DNA of 64,000 nucleotides from Maricaulis sp965228215 (GCA_965228215.1 OZ245800.1:2356001-2420000); one strand, 5' to 3'. Positions 7,713 to 17,205 are shown, counted from the stretch's first letter. Numbers and translations: made by a program. Notes: generated by a model from the sequence alone, not told the origin.

Positions 7713-8840
7713 ATGTCCGTTTTTGGACGTCGAGTGGGAGCCGGAGCTTCCGTAGGATTGGCCGCCCTGATCATTGCGATCCTGGTGTTCGGCATTTCCA
7801 GCCTGAGGGCCGAAGCGAACTACCAGGGTTCGGCTCCGCCGCCCATCCCGGTGTCCGCTGTCGAGGCTGTATACGCATCCGACGCGCAGATAGATGAACT
7901 CTTTCCCGGTCTCGTGAGTGCCCGGCGTGAAAGCGCCCTGGGTTTCGAGCGTGGTGGCCGGATTGACCTCATTGAAGTGGACATCGGTGACCGGGTCAGC
8001 GCCGGAGAGGTGATTGCCCGGCTGGATACCCGCGCACTGGAAGCGCAGATCGCTGCTGCTGACGCCCAGACGGCCGAAGCCGCTGCCCAGACGGCACTGG
8101 CCGCCGAGACCCAGGACCGCCAGGCACAATTGCTCGAACGCGGCCACATCTCGCAACAGCGTTTCGACGAGGTCGCCACCTCGACCCGCGCGGCCCAGGC
8201 TCGCCAGAATGCTGCCGCTGCGGCAGCCGATGCCCTGCGCGTCCAGCTCGACCTCTCCATCATCACCGCACCGTTTGACGGTGTGATCACCGCGCGCAAT
8301 GCCGATGAGGGCGCTATCGCCTCGCCGGGCCAGCCACTGGTTCAGATCATCGAGAACAGCGCCCTGGAGATCCGCGTGGGTCTTCCGCCTGCCATTGCCG
8401 CCCGGCTTGAAACCGGTACGGCCTACAATTTTGTCGGCGAGGGTGGTGCCCTGATGGCGCGTTTCCGGGCGTCGACGGGGGTGGTCGATCGCCAGACACG
8501 TGCGGTCACAGCCGTGTTTGACGTGGCCGACAGCCGCGCTGCCGCCGGCCAGGTCGTGCGTCTGCGTGTCGAGACGCCGATCGATACCGATGGATTCTGG
8601 GTGCCGACCTCTGCACTGGCCGAAGGCCGCCGCGGTCTCTGGTCGGTCTATGTGCTCGTCGAGGACGGCAATGCCTATTCGCTCGAACCGCGGACGGTCG
8701 AGACCGTGCGGATCGAGGCTGAACGCGTCTTCGTGCGCGGTGCGGTCTCCCACGGTGAACTGGTGCTGGCGTCCGGCCTGCAGCGCATCACGCCCGGCCA
8801 GCGGGTCGTCCCGGCGCTTGCGGAGGCCCGTGTCCAGTGA
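7713..8840 (+). CDS. RND efflux periplasmic adaptor (MFP)
   Basis: A 375-residue membrane-fusion protein linking an inner-membrane RND pump to an outer-membrane channel. The N-terminal anchor is about residues 10-33 (GASVGLAALIIAILVFGISS). The lipoyl half-motifs GRIDLIEVDIGDRVSAGEVIARLDT (first) and ITAPFDGVITARNADEGAIAS (second) flank an Ala/Gln-rich coiled-coil hairpin, followed by beta-barrel and membrane-proximal domains. The ATG has GAGGA upstream; a frame extending to 7668 would read into the promoter. No lipobox is seen. It overlaps the permease gene by four bases, and no outer-membrane factor gene follows, so a shared TolC is implied. Confidence 0.93.
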   Translation: MSVFGRRVGAGASVGLAALIIAILVFGISSLRAEANYQGSAPPPIPVSAVEAVYASDAQIDELFPGLVSARRESALGFERGGRIDLIEVDIGDRVSAGEVIARLDTRALEAQIAAADAQTAEAAAQTALAAETQDRQAQLLERGHISQQRFDEVATSTRAAQARQNAAAAAADALRVQLDLSIITAPFDGVITARNADEGAIASPGQPLVQIIENSALEIRVGLPPAIAARLETGTAYNFVGEGGALMARFRASTGVVDRQTRAVTAVFDVADSRAAAGQVVRLRVETPIDTDGFWVPTSALAEGRRGLWSVYVLVEDGNAYSLEPRTVETVRIEAERVFVRGAVSHGELVLASGLQRITPGQRVVPALAEARVQ

Positions 8841-11800
8841 GCACGATCTTCTATCGCTATTCACGCCTGACCATTCTCGCGATCATCCTGCTGACAGCGG
8901 CGGGCCTCGGTGCCCTGCTGACGCTGGGCCGCCAGGAAGATCCGACCCTGGTCGAACGCTATGGCCTGGTGGTGACCAATTTCCCGGGCGCCTCGGCTGA
9001 ACGGGTCGAAGCTCTGATAACCGAACCGCTGGAAAACGCGATCCACGAACTCGCCGAGATCGACGAGACGACGTCGACATCGCGTTCGGGAATTTCCGTG
9101 ATCTCGATGAGCATTCGCGAGGATCTTTCCGAGACCGATGTCGACCAGACCTGGACCAAGATCCGCGAACAGGTCGAAAGCGTGCGGCCGGTTCTTCCGC
9201 GCGGCGCCAGCGCGCCGGATGTGCAGCGTCAATATATCGGTGCCGCCACCCTGATTGTCGGCCTCAGCTGGGGCGGGCAGGGCGATGAGAACATGGCCAT
9301 CCTCTCGCGTCTCGCGGAGGACCTGGAATCCGAATTGCGCAATCTCAGCGGCACGGAGGAGACAGCGGTCTTCGGCGAGGTCGAGGAGGAGGTCCGCGTC
9401 CTTGCAGACCCCGACACGCTTGCTGCGCTCGGTCTGAGCATCGCTGACGTGGCTGGCCTGATCGCCAGCGCCGATGCCAAGGCGCCGGCCGGCGAGCTGC
9501 GCTCGGACAATGTCGACCTCAATGTCGAGATTGCCGGTGAATTCGACGGTCTGGACCGGATCCGCTCGATCGCCCTGGCCGAAGGTGCCAATGGTGAATT
9601 CATCCGCGTCGGCGACGTGGCCGAGATCGAGAAGGGAGCCCGCACACCGGTTTCCTCCATGGCGACCTCGGATGGTCGCCGGACGGTCCTTGTGGCCGCC
9701 TATCTCCAGCCTTCGCTGCGGGCGGATGTCTGGGCGGACCGCGCCGATGCCGTCGTTGCCGATTTTGCCGCCAGTGTTCCCGGCGTCGAGGTCGAGACGA
9801 TCTTCCGCCAGGGCGATTATGTGGACGCACGCCTCAACGGGCTTGCGGTCAATCTGGGTTATTCCGCGCTGATCGTCTTCGGTGTGCTATTCCTCATGAT
9901 GGGCTGGCGTGCGGCCCTCATTGTCGGGTCTGCCTTGCCTCTGACCGTGCTGGCGGTCCTGCTGCTGATCAATCTCTACGGTTCCCCGCTGCACCAAATG
10001 TCCGTCACCGGCATCGTGGTTGCCCTGGGTCTGCTGATCGACAACGCCATTGTCGTGGTCGACGAATACCGTCTGATGCGCGGCAAGGGCCGGGCGCCGC
10101 TGGAGGCGCTGGACGGTGCCCTTCGCCACCTGTTCGCCCCGCTGCTGGCCTCGACGCTGACCACGATCTTCGCCTTTGCCCCGATTGCCCTGATGCCGGG
10201 CGGTGCTGGCGAATTCATCGGCATGATCGGTGTCTCCGTGATCTTCGCCGTGGCCTCGTCCTTCGTGATCGCCATGACAGTCGTCGGAGCGTTCGCGGCA
10301 TGGTTCGACGATTCCAAGGCCGTGGAAGGACCGCAGCGTTTCTGGCGCACGGGTCTGCATTCCGCGCCCCTCGCGAAACTCTATCGCGGGGTTCTCAACA
10401 TCATTACCGCCCAGCCCCTGGCCGGGATCGCCGCAGCGGTGATCCTCCCGATCGCAGGCTTCATGGCGGCCTCGACCCTGCCGATGCAATTCTTCCCGCC
10501 GACCGATCGCGACATGTTCCAGGTCGAGCTGGAATTGCCGAGCTCGGCCTCGATCGAGGAAACGCGTCGTCAGACCGAACGCGCCCGCGCCATCATCGAA
10601 TCCTATGAAGGTGTCGATCGTGTCACCTGGGTGATCGGCGAGAGCGCACCGCGGACCTATTACAATGTCGTCGGCAATCGCAGCTCGGCGTCCAACTACG
10701 CCGCCGGTTTCGTCCGCACGGAATCTGCTGCGGCCACCGCCCGGATCCTGCCGGAACTGCAGCGCCGGGTGATGCGCGAATTCCCCCAGGCACGTGTGCT
10801 GACCCTGCCGTTTGAGCAGGGACCGCCCGTGCCAGCCCCCATTGAGCTCGTCCTTGTCGGTCCCGACCTGGTCGAGCTCAACCGGCTGGGCAATGACGTC
10901 CGGACCGTGCTGTCGACGACACCGACCATCACGCACACCATGGCCGGGCTGGAAATGGGTGAACCGGTTGCCCGGGTGATGGCCGACGAGGCCGCCGCTG
11001 AACTGGCCGGTATCCGACTGACCGATCTTGCTGATCGCCTGCGCGGCGAACTGGACGGGGTCGTCGGTGGCAGTGTCCTGGAAGGCGTGGAGGAACTCCC
11101 CGTTCGCGTCATCGCCCAGGACAACAGGCGCTCCAACCTCGCCTCTGTCGCCGGCGCCCCGCTTGCCGCGCCGGGCAGTGATCTCCTGGCCTCGCCCGTC
11201 GCGGCGCTTGGCGATGTCACCCTGGCGCCCCAGGTCGCCGCGATCCGCCACGAGAATGGCCGCCGGGTCAATCCGATCTACGGCTATATCGAACCCTTCA
11301 CCCTGCCGGCACCGGCGCTGGAATACTTCTTCCAGGCGCTCGACGAGGCCGATATCGCCCTGCCGCCGGGATACGAGCTGCAGGTCGGCGGCGAGGCGGC
11401 CGAACGCGGCGATGCGATGGGCAATCTCTTCTCGACGGCCCTGCCGCTGCTCGTCCTGATGATCGGTTCGGTGGTCCTGGCCTTCAACAGTTTCCGTTAT
11501 GCCGTGGTGATCCTCACGGTAGCCTTCCTTTCAGTCGGCCTGGCCATGTTCGGTGTCTGGCTGTTCGGTACGCCGCTCGGCTTCAATGCCATTGTCGGCT
11601 CGATGGGCCTGATGGGTCTGTCGATCAATGGAGCCATCGTGGTGCTGTCGGCCCTGCGCGCAAATCCGGCTGCCGAGGCGCTGGAGGAAAACGCCGTCCA
11701 AGACACGGTCATGGATGCCAGCCGCCATATCATCTCGACGACCCTGACCACGATCGGCGGTTTCATGCCGCTCCTTCTGTCCGGCGACACATTCTGGCTG

Positions 11801-11974
11801 CCCTTCGCGGCGGCGATGGTCGGCGGTGTTGCAGGATCGGCGGTCCTGGCCCTGATCTTTGCGCCGGCGGCTTATGTTCTGCTGAAGCGGGTTTCGGCCA
11901 AGAAGCGCCGGATCGCGGAACGTCTGCGGCACCATGCCGAGAAACAGCAAGGCTTGCCCAGCGCAGCGGAATAG
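8837..11974 (+). CDS. RND efflux permease, AcrB-like
   Basis: A 1045-residue inner-membrane proton-driven drug/solute exporter of the HAE family, with the usual 12 membrane spans and two large periplasmic loops. It starts at a GTG inside the adaptor's stop region (GTGA overlap), indicating translational coupling. The TM4 proton-relay motif reads GLLIDNAIVVVDEY with Asp402-Asn403, where AcrB has Asp407-Asp408; single-Asp versions are found in some RND branches. TM1 is about residues 10-30. Substrates are unknown; control by the adjacent TetR protein is likely. Confidence 0.95.
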   Translation: MSTIFYRYSRLTILAIILLTAAGLGALLTLGRQEDPTLVERYGLVVTNFPGASAERVEALITEPLENAIHELAEIDETTSTSRSGISVISMSIREDLSETDVDQTWTKIREQVESVRPVLPRGASAPDVQRQYIGAATLIVGLSWGGQGDENMAILSRLAEDLESELRNLSGTEETAVFGEVEEEVRVLADPDTLAALGLSIADVAGLIASADAKAPAGELRSDNVDLNVEIAGEFDGLDRIRSIALAEGANGEFIRVGDVAEIEKGARTPVSSMATSDGRRTVLVAAYLQPSLRADVWADRADAVVADFAASVPGVEVETIFRQGDYVDARLNGLAVNLGYSALIVFGVLFLMMGWRAALIVGSALPLTVLAVLLLINLYGSPLHQMSVTGIVVALGLLIDNAIVVVDEYRLMRGKGRAPLEALDGALRHLFAPLLASTLTTIFAFAPIALMPGGAGEFIGMIGVSVIFAVASSFVIAMTVVGAFAAWFDDSKAVEGPQRFWRTGLHSAPLAKLYRGVLNIITAQPLAGIAAAVILPIAGFMAASTLPMQFFPPTDRDMFQVELELPSSASIEETRRQTERARAIIESYEGVDRVTWVIGESAPRTYYNVVGNRSSASNYAAGFVRTESAAATARILPELQRRVMREFPQARVLTLPFEQGPPVPAPIELVLVGPDLVELNRLGNDVRTVLSTTPTITHTMAGLEMGEPVARVMADEAAAELAGIRLTDLADRLRGELDGVVGGSVLEGVEELPVRVIAQDNRRSNLASVAGAPLAAPGSDLLASPVAALGDVTLAPQVAAIRHENGRRVNPIYGYIEPFTLPAPALEYFFQALDEADIALPPGYELQVGGEAAERGDAMGNLFSTALPLLVLMIGSVVLAFNSFRYAVVILTVAFLSVGLAMFGVWLFGTPLGFNAIVGSMGLMGLSINGAIVVLSALRANPAAEALEENAVQDTVMDASRHIISTTLTTIGGFMPLLLSGDTFWLPFAAAMVGGVAGSAVLALIFAPAAYVLLKRVSAKKRRIAERLRHHAEKQQGLPSAAE

Positions 11975-12018
11975 GCCAAGAGCGCACTCCCGCCAGCCAA
12001 ACGGACGAGGAGAGCGTC

Positions 12019-12609
12019 ATGACCCGGACCCGCGGGCCCTGGACCGTGCATGCCAGCCGGACCGGCTATGAGAACCCCTGGATGGAAGTCGTCGAGCACG
12101 ATGTCACCCATCCCGACGGGTCGCCGGGTATTTACGGCGTGATGTCGCCCAAGCAATGGGCCATCGCGGTCCTGCCGATCGATGCCGGGGGCAATGTCAC
12201 CTTGGTCGGTCAGTATCGGTTTGCGCTCGACCGCTACAGCTGGGAGATCCCCGAGGGTGGCGGCCGCAAGGATGGTGATCCGCAGGCCTGTGCTGCGCGG
12301 GAATTAAGGGAAGAGACCGGGCTGACCGCTGCCAGCTGGACCTCGCTCGGCGAGATGGATTTGTCGAACTCGATCACGGATGAGCGCGCGATCTGTTTCC
12401 TGGCCACGGATCTCACTGCCGGCGAACCCGATCCCGACCCGACGGAAGTCCTGTCCGTGCGCACGATCCCCTTCCTCGAGGCTCTCGATGAAGTGATGCG
12501 GGGTGACGTTGAAGACGCGCTGACGGTGGCATTATTGCTGCGCGCCTACTACATGGCTCGGGAGGGACGTCTTGAGCCGGCTCTGGCCAGAGCCATGCTG
12601 AAGCACTAG
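12019..12609 (+). CDS. Nudix hydrolase, ADP-ribose pyrophosphatase-like
   Basis: A 196-residue protein with the layout of the ADP-ribose/nucleotide-sugar pyrophosphatase branch: a beta domain followed by the Nudix box at about residues 80-103 (EGGGRKDGDP, then ACAARELREETGL). The metal-binding REXXEE core is intact, but the first Glu of the Nudix consensus is replaced by Gly. WEIPEGG just before the box is typical of the branch. GAGGAGAG precedes the ATG. It follows the efflux permease by 44 bases and may be read through from it, without a functional link. Confidence 0.9.
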   Translation: MTRTRGPWTVHASRTGYENPWMEVVEHDVTHPDGSPGIYGVMSPKQWAIAVLPIDAGGNVTLVGQYRFALDRYSWEIPEGGGRKDGDPQACAARELREETGLTAASWTSLGEMDLSNSITDERAICFLATDLTAGEPDPDPTEVLSVRTIPFLEALDEVMRGDVEDALTVALLLRAYYMAREGRLEPALARAMLKH

Positions 12610-12649
12610 GACCACATTTGGGCCGGGACGAACGGGCCAGGAGAGGCAA

Positions 12650-13471
12650 ATGTCGCTTACGGATGTGAATTCACCAGTGGAAGCCCGTACCGGGGTTGAG
12701 TCGGTCTGGGCGCGCTTGCGCGTGGAGGCGGCTTCGGCTGCAGCAGAGGAGCCCTTCCTGGCGAGCTTCCTCAATGCCGCGATCCTGCGCCACGACAATT
12801 TCGCCAACGCGCTGGCCTATCGCATTGCCGCGAAGCTGGCCGACGCGCAGCTGGACACGATGCTTGCGCATGATGTCGCCCAGGAGGCGCTCAAGGCCGA
12901 TCCGGCGATCGTCACCAAGGCGGCCGCCGACATGCTGGCCATCGACGAGCGCGATCCGGCCTGCCTGAGCCTTCTCCAACCCTTCCTGTATTTCAAGGGA
13001 TTCCACGCGTTGCAGAGCCATCGCGTCAGTCACTGGCTGTGGCAGCAGGGTCGCCAGACGCTGGCCTTCCACCTGCAGAGCCGCGTCGCCGAACGTTTTG
13101 GCCTGGATATCCATCCGGCCGCCAAGATCGGCAGTGGTGTGATGATCGACCACGCGACTTCGGTCGTGATTGGTGAAACCGCGGAAGTCGGAGATGATTG
13201 TTCCATCCTGCACGAGGTCACACTGGGCGGCACGGGCGCGGCGCACGAAGACCGCCATCCCAAGATCGGCCGTGGCGTGATGATCGGTGCGGGCGCCCGC
13301 GTGCTCGGCAATATCAAGGTCGGCGATGGTGCGCGTATCGCGGCGGGTTCGGTTGTGCTTCAGCCGGTTCCGTCCGGATGTACGGTTGCCGGCGTGCCCG
13401 CGAAAATCGTTGGCGATTGCTGCGATGAACCGGCCAAGAGCATGGATCAGAGCCTGCCCGCCACCGACTAG
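12650..13471 (+). CDS. cysE: Serine O-acetyltransferase
   Basis: CysE makes O-acetylserine from serine and acetyl-CoA, the first committed step of cysteine synthesis. The 273-residue length is typical. The alpha-helical N-terminal domain is about residues 1-150, followed by the left-handed beta-helix of hexapeptide repeats. The signature DIHPAAKIGSGVMIDHATSV contains the catalytic His168, and HEVTLGGTG and GVPAKIVG are also family motifs. AGGAGAGG precedes the ATG. No cysK is adjacent. The C-terminus is rather short and ends without the usual terminal Ile that binds CysK, so a cysteine synthase complex is uncertain. Confidence 0.95.
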   Translation: MSLTDVNSPVEARTGVESVWARLRVEAASAAAEEPFLASFLNAAILRHDNFANALAYRIAAKLADAQLDTMLAHDVAQEALKADPAIVTKAAADMLAIDERDPACLSLLQPFLYFKGFHALQSHRVSHWLWQQGRQTLAFHLQSRVAERFGLDIHPAAKIGSGVMIDHATSVVIGETAEVGDDCSILHEVTLGGTGAAHEDRHPKIGRGVMIGAGARVLGNIKVGDGARIAAGSVVLQPVPSGCTVAGVPAKIVGDCCDEPAKSMDQSLPATD

Positions 13472-13537
13472 CGGAAGGGACGGGGCCGGATCGTTTTCCG
13501 GTTCTGGCACCAGCGTAAAACCTGTTACGATGTCTGC

Positions 13538-13960
13538 ATGAATCGGCCGACCCCGCCGGTTGAACACACGCATGCGAGCCCCGGCATGGAAAGATCGATC
13601 TATACAGGGTTTTCTGCGCTCCGGGATGGATATGTCCTGGTCGTGGAAGCGCATGTCTGCGACGCCGAGGATGTCCGTGCGCGGATACGCGAGGCTGCGT
13701 CCATCGCCAACCGTTCCGGCGTGCACCGCATGGTCGTCGACACGATGCATGTCCAGGCCGACTGGTTGCCGGTCGAACTGGAGACGCTCGCCGAATTCGC
13801 CCAGGAACACCTTGAAAACATCGAGCGCATCGGCCTGGCGCGAGACAGCCGCAAGAGCGATGATCCGTTTGCTATCCTCGTCAGGCAGTTCGCCGATGCC
13901 GGTGTCCCGATCCGTCAATTTCCCGACATCGAAGAGGCGCGTCGCTGGGCCTGCGCCTGA
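13538..13960 (+). CDS. STAS/SpoIIAA-like small protein, function unknown
   Basis: 140 residues, soluble. The pattern of alternating strands and helices (GYVLVVEAHV, then VHRMVVDTMHV, then IERIGLARDS, and a final ADAGVPIRQFPDIEEARRW) resembles SpoIIAA-like/STAS proteins. The last segment is typical of the pattern in which a C-terminal strand and helix end in a tryptophan. No serine phosphorylation site can be identified with confidence. An internal ATG at residue 17 (MERSIY) is an alternative start. It lies between cysE and the DUF3126 gene. Confidence 0.65.
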   Translation: MNRPTPPVEHTHASPGMERSIYTGFSALRDGYVLVVEAHVCDAEDVRARIREAASIANRSGVHRMVVDTMHVQADWLPVELETLAEFAQEHLENIERIGLARDSRKSDDPFAILVRQFADAGVPIRQFPDIEEARRWACA

Positions 13961-14051
13961 TTTCGCGGTGAATCAGCTAACGACAAGCCTCGACATGAAG
14001 GGGGCAAGTAGGCTTATTTGTCCCGAATCCACTTCCATCCGGAGACCTCCC

Positions 14052-14282
14052 TTGGATAACAATATCTCGCCGATCGACTCGGCCAAGCTGCAGATTTTCC
14101 TGCGTCAGAAACTCAATCCCGACCTGGTCGTCCAGCGTCGCAACCGTCCCGACGAGTGCGCCGAAATCTATCTGGGCGATGAGTGCATGGGCGTTGTCTC
14201 GAAAATCATTGATGAGGGCGAGATGTCCTTCTCCTTCGAGATCACCATCCTGGATATCGACCTGGAAGACCTTGAGGTCTGA
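14052..14282 (+). CDS. DUF3126 family protein, TTG start
   Basis: A 76-residue protein of the small alphaproteobacterial DUF3126 family, recognised from AKLQIFLRQKLNPDL near the start, AEIYLGDECMGVV in the middle and FSFEITILDIDLEDL at the end. The function of the family is not known. TTG at 14052 is preferred because GGAGA lies just before it; an in-frame ATG at 13995 would add 19 atypical residues. The stop codon overlaps the start of the following ABC ATPase gene, so the two are translationally coupled. Confidence 0.85.
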   Translation: MDNNISPIDSAKLQIFLRQKLNPDLVVQRRNRPDECAEIYLGDECMGVVSKIIDEGEMSFSFEITILDIDLEDLEV

Positions 14283-15051
14283 GACCGACCCGATACTTGA
14301 ACTTCGCACCGTCTCGAAAACCTATGCCGGCGGTGTCGAAGCGGTCGCGGGTGTTTCCTTTTCCGTTTCGCGCGGAGAATTGATCGCGCTGGCCGGGGAA
14401 TCCGGCTGCGGCAAGACGACAACCCTGAAACTGATAAACCGCCTGGAGGATGCTTCGGGCGGTTCTGTCATGTTTGACGGTGTCGATGTGATGGCCTGCG
14501 ACTCGGTCGAGCTGCGCCGGTCGATCGGCTGGGTGATGCAGGGCGACGGCCTATTTCCGCACTTTTCCGTCGCCGACAATATCGCTGTCGTGCCGCGCCT
14601 TCTGGGCTGGGATGATGCGCGTATCGAACTGCGCCTGCGCGAGCTGATGGCGCTCGTGCGACTGGACGCCGAGACCTACCGCGATCGGTCACCCTTGGAA
14701 TTGTCCGGCGGTCAGCGCCAGCGCATCGGTTTCGCCCGGGCCCTCGCGGCCAATCCGGACCTTCTCCTGCTCGACGAGGCCTTCAGCGCGCTTGATCCGA
14801 TCACGCGCGACGGCTTGCAGCAGGACTTCAAGACCATGCAGGCCGAGCTGGGTTTCGCCGCAGTCATGGTCACGCATGACATGGCCGAGGCGTTGATCCT
14901 CGCCGACCGAATTCTCGTGATGCGCAACGGGGCTGTCGTGCAGGCCGGATCGCCGCGCGAATTATTGTCCGACCCGGCAGATGACTATGTGGCGCAATTG
15001 CTGGAGACACCGCGTCGCCAGATGTCGGCTATCGCGGAGCTGGAAGCATGA
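14272..15051 (+). CDS. ABC importer ATPase, ProV/OpuCA/OsmV type
   Basis: A 259-residue ATPase energising the import permease encoded next. Walker A is GESGCGKTT (about 42-50), the ABC signature LSGGQRQR (about 143-150), Walker B LLLLDEAFSALD, and the H-loop VMVTHD. The spacing and the GWVMQGDGLFPH Q-loop fit the glycine betaine/choline/proline group. It lacks the C-terminal CBS pair seen in osmoregulated OpuA-type ATPases. The start is inferred as a TTG inside the DUF3126 stop region because no earlier ATG or GTG fits; the stop overlaps the permease start (ATGA). Confidence 0.9.
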   Translation: MRSETDPILELRTVSKTYAGGVEAVAGVSFSVSRGELIALAGESGCGKTTTLKLINRLEDASGGSVMFDGVDVMACDSVELRRSIGWVMQGDGLFPHFSVADNIAVVPRLLGWDDARIELRLRELMALVRLDAETYRDRSPLELSGGQRQRIGFARALAANPDLLLLDEAFSALDPITRDGLQQDFKTMQAELGFAAVMVTHDMAEALILADRILVMRNGAVVQAGSPRELLSDPADDYVAQLLETPRRQMSAIAELEA

Positions 15052-16607
15052 ATTCCAATCTCGCGGAGCGCTGGGCAGAACTGCCGGACTATCTGTCAGG
15101 CCATCTCCTGCTGAGTCTTGCAGCCCTGGGTGTCGGTCTCGCGATCAGCCTGCCGCTGGGTGTGTTCTCGGCGCCGCGGCCGCGGCTGTCGGCTTTCGTG
15201 CTGAACATCGCCAGCATCATCCAGACCATTCCCGGCGTGGCGCTGCTGGCGTTGATGGTGCCGTTGCTGGGCGGAACAATCGGTTATCTGCCGGCCTTCA
15301 TCGCGCTGATGCTCTATTCGATCCTGCCGATCCTGCGCAACACGATCGTGGGTCTGCAGGGCGTTGACCCGGCCGTGCACGAAGCCGCGCGGGGCGTGGG
15401 CATGACGGACGGCCAGAGGCTCAGACAGGTCGAACTTCCGCTGGCCCTGCCGGTCATCGTTGCGGGTATCCGCACATCGGCTGTGTGGGTTGTCGGTACG
15501 GCGACCCTCGCAACGCCGGTCGGGGCGACCAGTCTCGGCAATTACATCTTTGCCGGACTGCAGACGCGCAACTGGCTGTCAGTGATTTTCGGCTGCATTT
15601 TCGCCGCGCTCCTGGCCATCCTGCTGGACCAGCTGGTCCGTGTGCTCGAGGGCGCAGCGCGAGAGCGGCGGCAGGGGCTGGCTGCGGCTGTTGGACTTGG
15701 TCTTGTGCTGCTGACAGCCGGTGCCCTCCTGCCGCGCATCTGGCCGGCCGATGTATCGCGGACCGGTCCGGTGATCGAATTGGCCGAGGAAGGGCGTGAA
15801 CGGTTGGGCGAGCGCCCGGTGGTCGTGGCCTCCAAGGCCTTTACCGAGCAATACATCCTGACCGCGCTGGTGGAGGAACGCCTCGAGGCCGCGGGCGCGA
15901 CGGTCGATCTGCGCGAAAACCTCGGCTCCACGATTATTTTCGACGCCCTGCGGACGGGCGAGATCGATGTGTCGATCGATTATACCGGAACGATCTGGGC
16001 AACCATCATGGACCGCCCAGAACCCATCGACCGGCATGCCATGTTTGTTGAGATGGCGGCCTGGCTGCGCGAGGAACACGGCATCCTGACCCTGGGCCGG
16101 CTCGGTTTCGAGAATGCCTACGAACTCGCCATGCGAGCCGACCAGGCGGAGCGCCTGGGCATAACGACGATCGCGGATCTGGCCGGGCAGGGCGATGCGC
16201 TGGAGCTTGGCGCCGATGCGGAATTCCTCGTTCGGGCTGAATGGACCCAGACGCGCGACGCCTATGGCCTCCAGGCGCTGAGAACACGGTCGATGGACGC
16301 CACATTCATGTATGGCGCCGTCCGGGATGGCCAGGTCGACATAATCAGCGCCTATACGACCGACGGACGTATCGCGGCGTTTGACCTTGTCCTGCTGGAG
16401 GATCCGCTGGGTGTGCTGCCGCCCTATGATGCGGTGATCTTGCTGTCGGAGCGTGCCGCGACCACATTGGGTCTCGCTGATGCGCTGGCACCTCTGATCG
16501 GAGCGATATCCGACGACGCCATGCGCGAGGCCAATCGCCGGGTTGAACTGGACCGGGAAACTCCGGAACAGGCGGCGAGCTGGCTGTCGGGCGAAACGGA
16601 ACGCTAG
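15048..16607 (+). CDS. Fused ABC permease and substrate-binding protein
   Basis: A 519-residue fusion of an OpuCB-like permease (residues 1-215, about six spans, with the EAA-type loop VHEAARGVGMTDGQRLRQVE) and an OpuCC/OsmX-like periplasmic binding domain (about 250-519), starting VVVASKAFTEQYIL and containing SIDYTGTIW. This architecture is known in osmoprotectant importers and in the ergothioneine importer EgtU, so the ligand could be a trimethylated amine such as betaine, choline or ergothioneine. The aromatic residues that would decide this cannot be judged by eye. With its ATPase it forms a complete two-gene importer. Confidence 0.9.
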   Translation: MNSNLAERWAELPDYLSGHLLLSLAALGVGLAISLPLGVFSAPRPRLSAFVLNIASIIQTIPGVALLALMVPLLGGTIGYLPAFIALMLYSILPILRNTIVGLQGVDPAVHEAARGVGMTDGQRLRQVELPLALPVIVAGIRTSAVWVVGTATLATPVGATSLGNYIFAGLQTRNWLSVIFGCIFAALLAILLDQLVRVLEGAARERRQGLAAAVGLGLVLLTAGALLPRIWPADVSRTGPVIELAEEGRERLGERPVVVASKAFTEQYILTALVEERLEAAGATVDLRENLGSTIIFDALRTGEIDVSIDYTGTIWATIMDRPEPIDRHAMFVEMAAWLREEHGILTLGRLGFENAYELAMRADQAERLGITTIADLAGQGDALELGADAEFLVRAEWTQTRDAYGLQALRTRSMDATFMYGAVRDGQVDIISAYTTDGRIAAFDLVLLEDPLGVLPPYDAVILLSERAATTLGLADALAPLIGAISDDAMREANRRVELDRETPEQAASWLSGETER

Positions 16608-16625
16608 AAAAGGGCCGGTGGGCGT

Positions 16626-17123
16626 ATGAGCGGGTTTGTGGGACATGGGCGTCTTCAGGACGCCGAATGGCTGATGCGGGCCTGCATGATCATGAATGCC
16701 GATCTCCCGCCCGGCGTCCCGGAATACACGCCGGAAACCCTGCTCAACCGGGCCTATACCCAGCAATCGGCCGAGTTCGAGTCGCTGCTGGAGAAGATCG
16801 ATCCCGAAGGCGATATCGATCCGGAAATCTTCCCGGTCCTGGCCTATTTCTCACAGTCCGAGGGCTGGCCGTTCGACATCATCATTGCCGGTTTCGCGGC
16901 GCTGGGTATCTGGCTCTTCCTGCCCAATTACGCCGGCGTCACGCAATTCACCGCCTATGTCATGGTCGGTGCGTTCCTCGCGATCCAGTATCTGCGTTCA
17001 CGCCGGGTTCGTGAACGGGCGCGGGTTGAGATGCGCCGGCTGGGTCTGGATCCCAATCAGGACTACCCGCTGACCCTGCGCATGCTGGTGAAATACCGCA
17101 AGACACCCGTCACGCTGCACTGA
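16626..17123 (+). CDS. Small membrane protein, function unknown
   Basis: 165 residues. The N-terminal 80 residues are soluble and helical. Two hydrophobic segments follow, at about residues 84-98 (FDIIIAGFAALGIWLFL) and about 104-121 (FTAYVMVGAFLAIQYL), then a basic cytoplasmic tail (RSRRVRERARVEMRR). No family is recognised. It follows the ABC importer by 18 bases and is the last gene before a strong terminator, so it probably belongs to that operon. Confidence 0.7.
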   Translation: MSGFVGHGRLQDAEWLMRACMIMNADLPPGVPEYTPETLLNRAYTQQSAEFESLLEKIDPEGDIDPEIFPVLAYFSQSEGWPFDIIIAGFAALGIWLFLPNYAGVTQFTAYVMVGAFLAIQYLRSRRVRERARVEMRRLGLDPNQDYPLTLRMLVKYRKTPVTLH

Positions 17124-17152
17124 CCCGACCTGATCAGAGTGCGGAATGTGAA

Positions 17153-17186
17153 ACGGCGCGGACCGGGATCCGCGCCGTCTTTTTTA
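17153..17186 (+). terminator. Intrinsic terminator of the ABC importer operon
   Basis: ACGGCGCGGA (17153-17162) pairs perfectly with TCCGCGCCGT (17169-17178) around a 6-base loop, then CTTTTTTA. It also lies at the end of the convergent phoH gene. Confidence 0.9.
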
Positions 17187-17205
17187 TCAGCAAGTGTGAG
17201 ACCGG

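Noticed and set aside
9887..11251. A 454-codon open frame on the minus strand inside the RND permease gene
   Set aside because: Low complexity His/Asp/Arg/Gly/Gln-rich composition and no ribosome site; it is a GC-rich shadow of the coding strand.
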